Source: Nonomuraea antri (GTDB lineage Bacteria; Actinomycetota; Actinomycetes; Streptosporangiales; Streptosporangiaceae). Taken from it: 64,000 bases of DNA. The DNA is taken from NCBI RefSeq assembly GCF_013283785.1, contig NZ_JABCPZ010000014.1, positions 1 to 64,000 of the forward strand. The letters run 5' to 3'. A program made the translations under genes and the position numbers. The notes under the pieces were generated by a model. The model ran no database searches. It saw only the letters and a list, made by a program, of their open reading frames with translations, and had not been told where the DNA came from. Shown piece after piece: positions 49,967-58,255 of the stretch (positions are counted from its first letter, which is position 1; the number at the start of each line of letters is the position of its first letter).

Positions 49967-50653
49967 ATGCTTTTTGATATGCGGTCGAATTTCAGCAAGG
50001 ACCGGTCCGTCACCACCACCGCGGAACTGCACCGGCTGATCAGACGATTGGTCAGGGGCGAGCACCGGGCTTACCGCGTCGTCCTGGCCGACGATCCGCT
50101 GGGCCGCCTCATCACCGGCCACCTGGTGCGGGCCGCCGACGCGCCGCACCACGCGGCCGGGGTCGTGCAGGCCCAGGGCGAGCCGGCCGACCTGCGCGTT
50201 CCGGCCTCGCGCGTCCGGCTGCTCGCCTCCGCCCCGGTGTCGATGTTGCTCGGCGCGGCGGAGGTGGCGGTGGTCGGCGTGGCCGACGCCGGCGCGGTGG
50301 TGGTGACGGACGAGCTCCACCTGTCCAGCCTCGACCTGCTGTTCGACCTGCTGTGGACGGTCGCGGCACCGGCGCGGCAGACGCACGCGGCCGGGCTGAC
50401 GCACCGGGGCGCGACGATACTCGGGCTGCTGGCCGAAGGGCTGACCGACGCGGCCATCGCGGCCAGGCTGAATCTCGGCGAGCGGACGGTGCGCCGTGAG
50501 GTCAATACGCTGATGAAGCTTTCCCGGGCGGCCAGCCGTTTTCAGCTGGCACTGTGCGCGCAGCAGCTCGGCTGGCTGCCCCGTCCCGCCGGCGAGACGA
50601 ACGGCAGCACCTCGAATAAGGCCCGTATTGACGCCCGAGAATCAGAAATCTAA
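49967..50653 (+). CDS. LuxR-type HTH regulator of the RiPP module
   Basis: A 228-residue protein with a C-terminal LuxR helix-turn-helix (LTHRGATILGLLAEGLTDAA, then IAARLNLGERTVRREVNTLM). The N-terminal domain of about 140 residues (LHRLIRRLVRGEHRAYRVVL, LLGAAEVAVVGVADAGAVVV) resembles the amino-terminal part of helix-turn-helix regulators in lanthipeptide clusters. There is no phospho-acceptor receiver and no ATPase. It starts opposite the precursor and is followed 71 bp later by the GNAT gene. The start could be the ATG at 49967 or 49979. Palindrome copy 5 lies inside its 3' end. Confidence 0.82.
   Translation: MLFDMRSNFSKDRSVTTTAELHRLIRRLVRGEHRAYRVVLADDPLGRLITGHLVRAADAPHHAAGVVQAQGEPADLRVPASRVRLLASAPVSMLLGAAEVAVVGVADAGAVVVTDELHLSSLDLLFDLLWTVAAPARQTHAAGLTHRGATILGLLAEGLTDAAIAARLNLGERTVRREVNTLMKLSRAASRFQLALCAQQLGWLPRPAGETNGSTSNKARIDARESEI
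50583..50598. promoter_or_regulatory. Palindromic operator-like sequence, copy 5 (intragenic)
   Basis: GTCCCGCCGGCGAGAC, 16 bp matching the inner part of copies 1-4 with core CGCCGGCG, inside the 3' end of the LuxR-type gene and 126 bp upstream of the GNAT-2 ATG. Being coding sequence it could be fortuitous, but the position is right for the GNAT-HFCD-LanKC operon. Confidence 0.55.
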
Positions 50654-50724
50654 TGTGCGGCGTGCACTATGGAATTCGCCTGGACTTGGGCCGTAAATAT
50701 TTGCCGAAGAAAATGGGAAGGCCG

Positions 50725-51336
50725 ATGCCAGATCTCATCGTCGAGACTCCGAGAACGAAACTGGTGCCGGCGGACGTCTCGGACGGAACCGCCCTCTACG
50801 ACCTCCTGCTGGATCTCGGCCTGCACTCGATGCCCAGCAGGGAGGCGTTTCTCGCCTCCTTCGACGCGGGCGACTACTTCAGCGTGCACGCGTGCCGGAC
50901 CGGCCAGGTCGTCGGCTACGCGAACCTGCACAGCCCCGATCCCGCCGGGCACGTCCAGATGGGCATCTTCACCGATCCGGCCAAGGCCGGTTACGGGATC
51001 GGCGGCGAGGCGATGATCCTGCTGGTGAACTACGCGTTCGCCAAATGGAGCGAGCTGCGGAAGATCTACTTCTCCACCACCGAGGCCAGCCTGGAACGGC
51101 TGGGCGTGGGCAACCTGCCGTACGAGGCGGCGCTGCCCGACCACCTCTACTTCCGCGGCCGGCTGTGGACCGTCTACATCTACGCGCTGCACCGCCGGGT
51201 GTGGGAGGAGCAGAGCGGCCCGCTGCTCGACCGCATGCTCGGCCGCCCGGCCGCCGAGCCCGAGGACGAGTACAGGCCGACGGCCTGGCAGTACGTCGTG
51301 GAGAGCGTCAAGTGGCTCAGCGGGAACCGCAAGTGA
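50725..51336 (+). CDS. GNAT acyltransferase 2 (GdvG-like)
   Basis: A 203-residue GNAT protein, MPDLIVETPRTKLVPADVSD. It has an intact acyl-CoA/phosphopantetheine loop (AKAGYGIGGEAMILLVNYAF) and FSTTEASLERLGVGNLPYEA. In goadvionin the dedicated GNAT GdvG moves the acyl chain from an ACP to the peptide N-terminus. The gene is the first of a GNAT-HFCD-LanKC operon, with its stop overlapping the HFCD start. It is a paralogue of GNAT-1 at 31354. The ATG at 50725 was chosen because GGAAGG lies 5 nt upstream; upstream ATGs at 50653 and 50713 lack one. Confidence 0.82.
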   Translation: MPDLIVETPRTKLVPADVSDGTALYDLLLDLGLHSMPSREAFLASFDAGDYFSVHACRTGQVVGYANLHSPDPAGHVQMGIFTDPAKAGYGIGGEAMILLVNYAFAKWSELRKIYFSTTEASLERLGVGNLPYEAALPDHLYFRGRLWTVYIYALHRRVWEEQSGPLLDRMLGRPAAEPEDEYRPTAWQYVVESVKWLSGNRK

Positions 51337-51941
51337 CCAGGAACCGGCCGGTGCCCGAGTTCCGGGCCCGCCGGCTGCTGCTGGTGGGCACGGGCGCCAT
51401 CGCGGCCATGAACCTCCCCTCCTGGCTGACCTGGCTGGCCACCTCGTACCGGGAGCTCGAGGTGCGCCTGGTGCTGACGAGCAGCGCCGAGCGGTTCGTC
51501 AGCAGGCACGCGCTGAGCGTGCTGATGCGCGGCGAGGTCGGCGTCGACCGCTGGCCGGACGAGCCGCGGCCGGAGGCGGCGCACGTCGAGCTGGCCGAGT
51601 GGAGCGACGCGATCGCGGTCTACCCGGCCTGCATGAACTACGTCTCCCGTCTGGCGCTCGGGCTCGCGGACACGCCCACGCTGCTGGCGCTGCAGTGCAC
51701 CGCGGCGCCCATCGGCATCGCGCCGTCCCTGCCGCCGGGCGCGCTGGACAATCCCATCTTCCGCGCGCACCTGGACACGCTGGCGAGCCGGCCCAACGTG
51801 GTGATCGCGCCGACCGTGCCCGCGCGCAGCGCCACCACGGGACGAAGCGACGCGGCCGGCTCCAGCCCGCTCTGGACGTTGCTGGAACTCATCGAGGGGC
51901 TGCGCGCGAGCCTGGCCGCCCCGTCAGCGGAGGTCGTGTGA
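51333..51941 (+). CDS. HFCD-family flavin-dependent cysteine decarboxylase (EpiD/MicD-like)
   Basis: Oxidatively decarboxylates a C-terminal cysteine to an enethiol, 202 residues. N-terminal FMN-binding LLLVGTGAIAAMNLPSWLTW; catalytic His in EAAHVELAEWSDAIAVYPA; YPACMNYVSRLALGLADTPT stands where EpiD has PASANT; SLPPGALDNPIFRAHLDTL replaces the PxMNxxMW segment. The precursor ends in Cys, as this enzyme requires, and LanKC follows after 1 bp. The pair is the genetic signature of avionin formation in lipolanthines. The GTG start overlaps the GNAT stop. Confidence 0.85.
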   Translation: MTRNRPVPEFRARRLLLVGTGAIAAMNLPSWLTWLATSYRELEVRLVLTSSAERFVSRHALSVLMRGEVGVDRWPDEPRPEAAHVELAEWSDAIAVYPACMNYVSRLALGLADTPTLLALQCTAAPIGIAPSLPPGALDNPIFRAHLDTLASRPNVVIAPTVPARSATTGRSDAAGSSPLWTLLELIEGLRASLAAPSAEVV

Positions 51942-51942
51942 C

Positions 51943-54501
51943 GTGAACGACATGGCGCAGTTCTACACGCGAGCGGATCCGCTCTTCTACGACGACGTCA
52001 CCCGGTGGTCGAGCGGCGCCGGGTTCCTGGCCGACGCCGAGTTCGAGGTCTCCGCCCGGCCGGTGCCCGAAGGCTGGGCGCGCAGGCGGCACACGGTGTG
52101 GACGACCGTCGAGCCGGCCGGACACCCCTACCCGGCGCAGGGCTGGAAGATCCATGTCTCGGCCACGCTGGAGAACGCCGACCGGCTCTGCACGATCGTG
52201 TGGGACTACTGCGTGGCGCGCGGGATCCCGTTCAAGCACCTGCTGAACCGCAACATGTTGCTGGCGTTCAACGCCAAGTACACCCCGCGCGGCAACAGCG
52301 GGAAGCTGATCACCATCTATCCGGACGAGGAGCGGTTCGAGAGCGTCGTCACCGAGCTGGCCGCGCTGACGGCGGGCGAGCGGGGCCCGTACGTGCTCAG
52401 CGACGTGCGCATCGGCGAGGGCCCGCTCTACGTGCGGTTCGGCGCGTTCGTCCGGATGCGCTGCGTGGACGAGGCCGGCGAGCTGACCATGGGCGTCAGG
52501 CGTCCCGACGGCACGCTCGTCCCCGACCACCGCCGGGCGTACTTCTCACCGCCCGACTGGGCGCCCGTCCCCGCCGTGCTCGGCCCGCACGTGGCCGCCC
52601 GCGCGGCCGGGCCGGACGGTCCCGCGCCGTACGTGGTCGAGCGGGCCCTGCACTTCTCCAACGCGGGCGGCGTGTACGTGGCCACCCGGCGGGCCGACGG
52701 CCGCCGCGTGGTGCTGAAGGAGGCCAGGCCGCACACGGCCGTGGACAACAACCACCTGGACGCGGTCGCCCGGCTCAGGGCCGAGTGCTGGGCCCTGCGC
52801 CGGGCGGCCGGGATCGAGGGCGTGCCCGAGCTCTACGACGAGTTCGTCATGGGCGGGCACCACTTCCTGGCCCAGGAGTACGTCGAGGGCGAACCGCTGG
52901 CCGTGTGGATCGGCGTCAACCATCCCTGGGTGACCAGCGCGGAGCCCACCGCGGACGAACTGGCCGCCTACACGGACACCGCGGCCGGGATCGTCGAGTC
53001 GCTGACCGCGCTCGTCGCCGCACTGCACGAGCGCGGCGTGGTCTTCGGCGACCTGCACCTGGGCAACGTCATGGTCACGCCGGAAGGCGGGGCGGCGCTG
53101 GTCGACTTCGAGCTCGCCTTCGAGCCCTCGGGCACCCCCTGGCGGCCCGGGCTCGGCGCGATGGGGTACGCGGGCCGGGACAAGGAGGGCTTCGCGCTCG
53201 ACAGGCACGCGCTCTCCATGATCATGCTGGCGATCTTCCTGCCGTTCGCCAAGATCTGCGCGCTGCGGCCGGAGAAGGTCTTCCCGCTCACCCGCCTGGC
53301 CGCCGAGCTGTTCCCGCTCCCGCCGGGCTGGACGGAGACGATCCTGCGCGAGCTGGCGCCGGGCGGCCCCGACGACCGGCGCGACGAGTTGGAGTCCCGT
53401 CCGGTGCCCTGGGCGTCGGTGACCAAGCGGCTCGCGCAGGGCATTCTCCACGTCGCCACGCCGGAGCGCACGGACCGGCTCTTCCCCGGCGACATCCAGC
53501 AGTTCGCCACCGGCGGCCTGTCCTTCGGCTACGGCGCGGCCGGGGTGCTGTGGGCGCTCGACGTGACCGGGCACGGCAGGCACGAGACCTGCGAACGGTG
53601 GCTGCTGCGGGCGATCCCGCGGATGGAGTTCCCCCACCCCGGCTTCTACGACGGCGTCGCCGGCCTGGCGTACGCGCTCGACCACCTGGGCCACCCGGAG
53701 CAGGCGGCCGAGCTGCTCGACCGCCATCCCGTGCCGGAGCGGCTCGGCGTCTCCCTGCACAGCGGGCTGTCCGGGATCGGCGCGGCACTGCTGCACCTGA
53801 GCGCCCGATGGGACGAGCCGGAGCTGCGGCAGTCGGCGCTGGGCGTCGCCGAGCGCCTGGCCGCCGCCGTGGAGCGCGGCGACCCGAGCGCGGGCCACGC
53901 GGCGGCCCAGCCGGCAGGCCGGCCCAAGTCGCCGCCTCCCGGGCTGATGCGCGGCTGGTCGGGCGTCAGCCTGTTCTTCCTGCGCCTGTACGAGCGGACC
54001 GGCGAACGCGGCCACCTCGACCTGGCCGTCCGCGCGCTGCACCGCGACCTCGACGCCTGCGTGACGAACGCGCGCGGCGCCCTGGTGGCCGCGGACGGCG
54101 GGGTGCGGCTGCTGCCGTACCTGGAGACCGGCAGCGCGGGCATCGCGCTGGTGGCCGACGAGTTGCTCACGCACACCGACGACGACCGGGCGCGCGAGAG
54201 CCTGCCCGCGCTCCTGCGGGCCTGCGCCACCCGGCTGACCGTGCAGGCGGACCTGTTCCGCGGCAAGAGCGGCCACCTGCTCACCCTCGGCCGCCTGCGT
54301 CACCACCGCCCCGGCGAGGCGGAGCTGGAACGGCACCGTGAGGTGCTCACCTGGCACGCCGTCGAACTGCACGGGCACCTGGCCGTTCCCGGCAACCAGG
54401 GCTACCGGCTCTCCGCCGACCTGGCCACCGGGGCCGCCGGCGTCCTGCTCGCCCTCGCCGACGGCGCGCCCGCGCTGCCGTTCCTCGCCCCGGCGGGCTG
54501 A
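51943..54501 (+). CDS. Class III lanthipeptide synthetase (LanKC)
   Basis: Dehydrates Ser and forms the ring, 852 residues in three parts. The N-terminal lyase-like domain (about 1-215) has WKIHVSATLENADRLC and NRNMLLAFNAKYTPRGNSGK. The kinase (about 225-500) has a catalytic D370 and N375 in VFGDLHLGNVMV and the DFE in ALVDFELAFE. The cyclase-like domain (about 530-852) has GLSGIGAALLHLSAR and LMRGWSGVSLFFLRLYERTG. The zinc ligands of LanC (Cys and Cys-His) are absent, as in class III and unlike class IV. The GTG has GGAGGTC about 8 nt upstream. With the HFCD protein it should build the avionin from S24, S27 and C31. Confidence 0.95.
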   Translation: MNDMAQFYTRADPLFYDDVTRWSSGAGFLADAEFEVSARPVPEGWARRRHTVWTTVEPAGHPYPAQGWKIHVSATLENADRLCTIVWDYCVARGIPFKHLLNRNMLLAFNAKYTPRGNSGKLITIYPDEERFESVVTELAALTAGERGPYVLSDVRIGEGPLYVRFGAFVRMRCVDEAGELTMGVRRPDGTLVPDHRRAYFSPPDWAPVPAVLGPHVAARAAGPDGPAPYVVERALHFSNAGGVYVATRRADGRRVVLKEARPHTAVDNNHLDAVARLRAECWALRRAAGIEGVPELYDEFVMGGHHFLAQEYVEGEPLAVWIGVNHPWVTSAEPTADELAAYTDTAAGIVESLTALVAALHERGVVFGDLHLGNVMVTPEGGAALVDFELAFEPSGTPWRPGLGAMGYAGRDKEGFALDRHALSMIMLAIFLPFAKICALRPEKVFPLTRLAAELFPLPPGWTETILRELAPGGPDDRRDELESRPVPWASVTKRLAQGILHVATPERTDRLFPGDIQQFATGGLSFGYGAAGVLWALDVTGHGRHETCERWLLRAIPRMEFPHPGFYDGVAGLAYALDHLGHPEQAAELLDRHPVPERLGVSLHSGLSGIGAALLHLSARWDEPELRQSALGVAERLAAAVERGDPSAGHAAAQPAGRPKSPPPGLMRGWSGVSLFFLRLYERTGERGHLDLAVRALHRDLDACVTNARGALVAADGGVRLLPYLETGSAGIALVADELLTHTDDDRARESLPALLRACATRLTVQADLFRGKSGHLLTLGRLRHHRPGEAELERHREVLTWHAVELHGHLAVPGNQGYRLSADLATGAAGVLLALADGAPALPFLAPAG

Positions 54502-54503
54502 CC

Positions 54504-55268
54504 GTGCGCGCCGTGAAAGTCGTCGTCAAACGCGAGCTGATCAGGTTCGTCAACGACGGGAAGCGCACCACCGCCCTGCTCTTCCAGGCGGTGATGTGGC
54601 TCTTCGTGGTCGGCGCGGGATTCGGCGCGCTCGCGCCTCCCGCGCCCGGCCAGGTGCCGCTGCAGACCTTCATGTTCCCCGGCATCCTGGTGATGACGGT
54701 GATCACCACCGCGATGTTCTCCGCGGCCTCGATCGTCTGGGACCGGGAGTTCGGGTTCCTGCGCGAGATGCTGGTGGCGCCGGTCAGCCGCACCGCGCTG
54801 GCGCTGGGCAAGATCTTCGGCGGGGCTCTCGTCGCCACCGCGCAGAGCGTCGTGGTCCTCAGCCTGGCCGGGTTCGTGGGCGTGCCGTACCATCCGCTGC
54901 TCATGGCCGAACTGCTCGGCCTGGCCTTCCTGATCGCCTTCACCATGACGGCCTTCGGGGTGATGGTCGCCGCCAGGATCAGCAGCCTGGAGTCGTTCCT
55001 CGGCATCTCCCAGATGGTGATCATGCCGCTGACCTTCCTGTCGGGCGCGCTGTTCCCGATCGACGGGCTGCACGCCGTCTTCCGCGCGGCCGCCTGGGCG
55101 AATCCGCTGACCTACGCGGTCGAGCCGGTGCGCCAGGCCGTGCTCGACCATCTCGGCACGAGCGCGGTCGGCCGCCAGCTGCCCGGCGCGGCGGCCGTGG
55201 CGCTGCTGGCCGTCCTCGCGCTGATCTTCACGTCCTTCGCCGTCGCCCAGTTCAGGAGGGCTGACTAG
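54504..55268 (+). CDS. ABC-2 transporter permease without its own ATPase gene
   Basis: A 254-residue DrrB-type permease with six helices (LLFQAVMWLFVVGAGFGALA, FPGILVMTVITTAMFSAASI, LLGLAFLIAFTMTAFGVMVA and others) and the REFGFLREMLVAPVSRTALA loop. It directly follows lanKC (2-bp gap, GTG start). No ATPase is next to it; the ATPase at 48564 is the only nearby candidate, which would give that ATPase three permeases. Confidence 0.9.
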   Translation: MRAVKVVVKRELIRFVNDGKRTTALLFQAVMWLFVVGAGFGALAPPAPGQVPLQTFMFPGILVMTVITTAMFSAASIVWDREFGFLREMLVAPVSRTALALGKIFGGALVATAQSVVVLSLAGFVGVPYHPLLMAELLGLAFLIAFTMTAFGVMVAARISSLESFLGISQMVIMPLTFLSGALFPIDGLHAVFRAAAWANPLTYAVEPVRQAVLDHLGTSAVGRQLPGAAAVALLAVLALIFTSFAVAQFRRAD

Positions 55269-55294
55269 CTCGGCCACCCAAGGCAAGGAGAGCC

Positions 55295-55879
55295 ATGTCA
55301 TACGCGCCGCTCCAACTGGCGGTCATCATCGCGAGCACCAGGCAAGGCCGGGTCGGCCCCGTCGTGGCCGACTGGTTCGTCGGACAGGCCAGACGGCACA
55401 CCGCGATGGAGATCGACGTCATCGATCTGGCCGCCACCCCGCTGCCGCTCGCCGTCACGTCCTCGCCGGCCAAGGAGACGGCGGACCTGCTGGCCCCGGT
55501 CAGCGCCAGGCTGGCGGCCGCGGAGGCGTTCGTGGTGGTGACCCCGGAGTACAACCACAGTTTTCCGGCCACCATCAAGATCCTCATCGACTGGCACTAC
55601 ACCCAGTGGCGGGCCAAGCCAGTCGGGTTCGTCTGCTACGGCGGCCGGTCGGGCGGGCTGCGCGCCGTGGAGCACCTGCGGCTGGTCTTCGCCGAACTGC
55701 ACGCCGTCACGATCCGCGAGACGCTCAGCTTCCACAGCGCGTGGAACCGGCCTGGTGACAGCCGCGAGCAGATGATCCCGGCGGAGAGCGACGGCGCCGC
55801 CAAGATCATGCTGGACCAGCTGGCGTGGTGGGGGCAGGCGCTCAGGGAGGCCAGGGCCGCGCACCCGTACGAGGTCTGA
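55295..55879 (+). CDS. NADPH-dependent FMN reductase
   Basis: Flavodoxin-like reductase of 194 residues: LAVIIASTRQGRVGPVVADW (FMN phosphate loop), AFVVVTPEYNHSFPATIKIL and FVCYGGRSGGLRAVEHLRLV. It would supply FMNH2 or FADH2 to a partner such as the N-oxygenase-like protein (29974) or the phenol halogenase (63401). AAGGAGAG precedes the ATG. It is 26 bp after the permease, so probably co-transcribed with the RiPP genes. Confidence 0.9.
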   Translation: MSYAPLQLAVIIASTRQGRVGPVVADWFVGQARRHTAMEIDVIDLAATPLPLAVTSSPAKETADLLAPVSARLAAAEAFVVVTPEYNHSFPATIKILIDWHYTQWRAKPVGFVCYGGRSGGLRAVEHLRLVFAELHAVTIRETLSFHSAWNRPGDSREQMIPAESDGAAKIMLDQLAWWGQALREARAAHPYEV

Positions 55880-55912
55880 CCGCCGCCGGCACCGTCCGGT
55901 CCTGGGGCGGCT

Positions 55913-56107
55913 CTACTCGATGACGCTGAGCGCTCCTGAAGGGCAGGACCGGATCGCCCGGCGCACGGCCGCCCGCTGCCCGGTGTCCGGTTCCGCCTCC
56001 AGCACCACGACCAGGCCCTCCTCGTCGTCCTGGTCGAAGACGGAGGAGACGGTCAGCGCGCACATGCCGGCGCCGATGCACACCTCGCGGTCGGCTTTGA
56101 TCTTCAT
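55913..56107 (-). CDS. 3Fe-4S ferredoxin
   Basis: A 64-residue ferredoxin, MKIKADREVCIGAGMCALTV, with Cys in CIGAGMC and in AIRSCPSGALSV: three cluster cysteines, as in ferredoxins that feed cytochromes P450. No P450 gene is in the window, so its partner may be a crosslinking or hydroxylating P450 further right. GGGGGAA lies upstream of the ATG at 56107; a longer in-frame reading (to 56173) has no such site. Confidence 0.9.
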   Translation of the reverse strand: MKIKADREVCIGAGMCALTVSSVFDQDDEEGLVVVLEAEPDTGQRAAVRRAIRSCPSGALSVIE

Positions 56108-56433
56108 CGGTTCCCCCAGGTGACGGGGAGGCGCACGGCCTCTCCGCATCGTCCGTGCCGGCGCCGTCATCATGGCCCGCCGGACCGCCGCGGGTCCAGG
56201 ACCGCCCTGACGACGGTGACGCGCACCGACCCGCGCACCGTCTCGGCAGCCGGCGCTGTGACCTTCATGTGACCGGGCCGAAGGTGTACTGGCATGCGAT
56301 GGGGATCTCGGTGCCGATACGGCCCGGGTGGGCAGCCATGAGCAAGTCCTGCTGGGGCCGTACGCGACCGAGGGGACTGATCGGGCAACCCCGGCAGGGG
56401 GCGTTGCCCTATGACGACGGGGTAGAGAGATTG
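56108..56433. promoter_or_regulatory. 326-bp divergent spacer, ferredoxin and LAL regulator
   Basis: Holds the promoters of the ferredoxin (minus) and the LAL regulator (plus). The regulator's reading frame stays open back to 56155 with ATGs at 56296 and 56338, so the regulator might start earlier; none of these has a ribosome site as good as the GGTAGAGAG at 56421-56429. I see no palindrome copy and no CCCCTA box. Confidence 0.45.
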
Positions 56434-58245
56434 ATGGTGCTTGCGGGTCGAGAGCGCGAGCTGGGAGAACTGAACGAGGTGTTCGAGTCCGCGGTGCTGG
56501 GTCAGGGCGGCGTCGCGGTGATCAGTGGTCCGATGGGGAGCGGCAGGACTGTGCTCCTCCACGAGTTCGGCCGGCTCGCGGCGCAGGCCGGCGCCCGGGT
56601 TCTGTCCGCCGAGTGCTCTCCCGCGGAGCGCTCCCTGGCCGGCGGCGTCGTCGGTCAGCTGCTGGGCGCGACCGGCCGGCCCGGATCGCGCGGGTGGCCG
56701 GACCTGCTGGAGATGGCTCAGGACGTGCCGACCGTGCTCGCGATCGATGACGTGGACTGGGCCGACGACGTCTCGCTCGACATTCTGCTGTCCGTGGTGC
56801 GCCGGTCACGCACCGCGAGACTTCTGGTCGTGATGACGACCAGCCCTGACCGGCGGCCGATCAGCCCGGTGCCGGCGGCCGAGGAACTGTTGCATCGGCC
56901 GTACAACCGGCGCGTCGAGTTGACCCCCCTGTCTCCGGCGGCGGTCTGGGACCTGATCGCCGAGCGCATGGGACGGCCGCCGGCCGACTGGCTCGCCGAC
57001 GACAGCCACCGGCTGGCCGGGGAGAGCCCGCTGCTGGTCAGGGCGATCTTGGAGGATCTGGAGAAGCGGGGCGAGACGCGCTCGCTCGAGGTCGGCGCCG
57101 CCTTCGGCGACGCCGTCGTGGCCTGCATCCACCGGTGCGAGGCGACGGTGATCCGGGTGGCCGAAGCCATCGCCGTGCTGGGGGAACACGCCAACACCGG
57201 CATGGTGAGCGAGCTCGCGGGCGTCGAGGCGCACCAGGCCGAGCGGGTGACCGAGCGGCTGGAGCGGGCCGGCCTGCTCTCCGGCGGCCGGTTCCGGCAT
57301 GAGGTCGGCCGCCGCGCGGTGATCGACCGCATGCCGGCGACCCGCCGTACCCGGCTTCATCGGCTGGCCGCGCAGCTCCTCTACATCGCCGGCCGTCCGG
57401 TCACCGACGTGGCCGCCTGCCTGCTGACCGCGGGCTGGTCCGGCGAGAACTGGGCCGCGAGGGTGCTGGTCGCCGCCGGCCGGCGGCAGCTGCACGACGA
57501 GGCGCCCGTCGCCGCGGCGAGATGCTTCGAACTGGCGCTCGCATCGGGTTCGGCGGATGCGAAACGCCTGGTCAGAAAGGCGTTGCTGGCCGAGACGGAA
57601 GGGCGCCTCGCTCCCACCGACGCGAGCCTCCGCCTGGCGGAGCTGCTGCACGAGAGGTTGCCCGAGTCTCACGCCACCGACACGTGTCACCGGCTCTCGC
57701 GGCGAGAGCGGCCGGCCGCCCCGTACGACGGCACCGGTCAGCAGCGCGCCCCGACCGTGTCACGCGGCCCCGCCCCCAGGACGGGCGTCGAACTGGCCCG
57801 GCTGTCCGCGCTCAACCAGGCGCTCGTCGCCCGGGTGCCGAGGCACGGTTGCAACGGCACTCCCTACCCGGCCTCCGTCATGAAGTCCACGGCGGCCAGG
57901 GACTTGGTGGAACGGATCACCCGGCCGGCCGACCCTGCCGGGCAACCCGTCGCCACCACGGCCGACCAGGCTCCGCCTGACGAGGAGAGCTCCGGCGACG
58001 ACACCCCGGCGGGCGACCTCGGCAGCCTGGCCGAGGTGCTGAGCGAGGCCGAGCACCGCGTGGCCGTACGCGCGGCCCAGGGCCGCACGAATCGCGAGAT
58101 CGCCGAAGACCTCTACATCACCCGGAGCACGGTCGAGCAGCATCTCACCCGGATCTATCGCAAACTACAGGTGCGGACGAGGGAGGACCTCGGCCGGCTC
58201 GCCGCCGCGATCTCCGCGGACGAGGACGACAGCGTGCCCTGCTGA
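56434..58245 (+). CDS. LAL/LuxR-family regulator (Dbv3/Tei16*-like position)
   Basis: A 603-residue ATPase-LuxR regulator, again shorter than classic LALs. Start MVLAGRERELGELNEVFE; Walker-A-like ISGPMGSGRTVLLHEFG (Arg instead of Lys); Walker B VLAIDDVDWADD; helical middle with HRLAGESPLLVRAILEDL; a Pro/Ser-rich linker near 430-540; C-terminal HTH LSEAEHRVAVRAAQGRTNRE, then IAEDLYITRSTVEQHLTRIY. Pathway LAL regulators occupy the same place beside a StrR-like gene and the Hpg genes in A40926 (dbv3/dbv4). It probably activates the glycopeptide-side genes. Confidence 0.88.
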   Translation: MVLAGRERELGELNEVFESAVLGQGGVAVISGPMGSGRTVLLHEFGRLAAQAGARVLSAECSPAERSLAGGVVGQLLGATGRPGSRGWPDLLEMAQDVPTVLAIDDVDWADDVSLDILLSVVRRSRTARLLVVMTTSPDRRPISPVPAAEELLHRPYNRRVELTPLSPAAVWDLIAERMGRPPADWLADDSHRLAGESPLLVRAILEDLEKRGETRSLEVGAAFGDAVVACIHRCEATVIRVAEAIAVLGEHANTGMVSELAGVEAHQAERVTERLERAGLLSGGRFRHEVGRRAVIDRMPATRRTRLHRLAAQLLYIAGRPVTDVAACLLTAGWSGENWAARVLVAAGRRQLHDEAPVAAARCFELALASGSADAKRLVRKALLAETEGRLAPTDASLRLAELLHERLPESHATDTCHRLSRRERPAAPYDGTGQQRAPTVSRGPAPRTGVELARLSALNQALVARVPRHGCNGTPYPASVMKSTAARDLVERITRPADPAGQPVATTADQAPPDEESSGDDTPAGDLGSLAEVLSEAEHRVAVRAAQGRTNREIAEDLYITRSTVEQHLTRIYRKLQVRTREDLGRLAAAISADEDDSVPC

Positions 58246-58255
58246 GCGGCGGAAA

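Noticed and set aside
52546..54378. A 610-codon minus-strand frame inside lanKC
   Set aside because: Antisense shadow of the LanKC gene, no recognisable domain.
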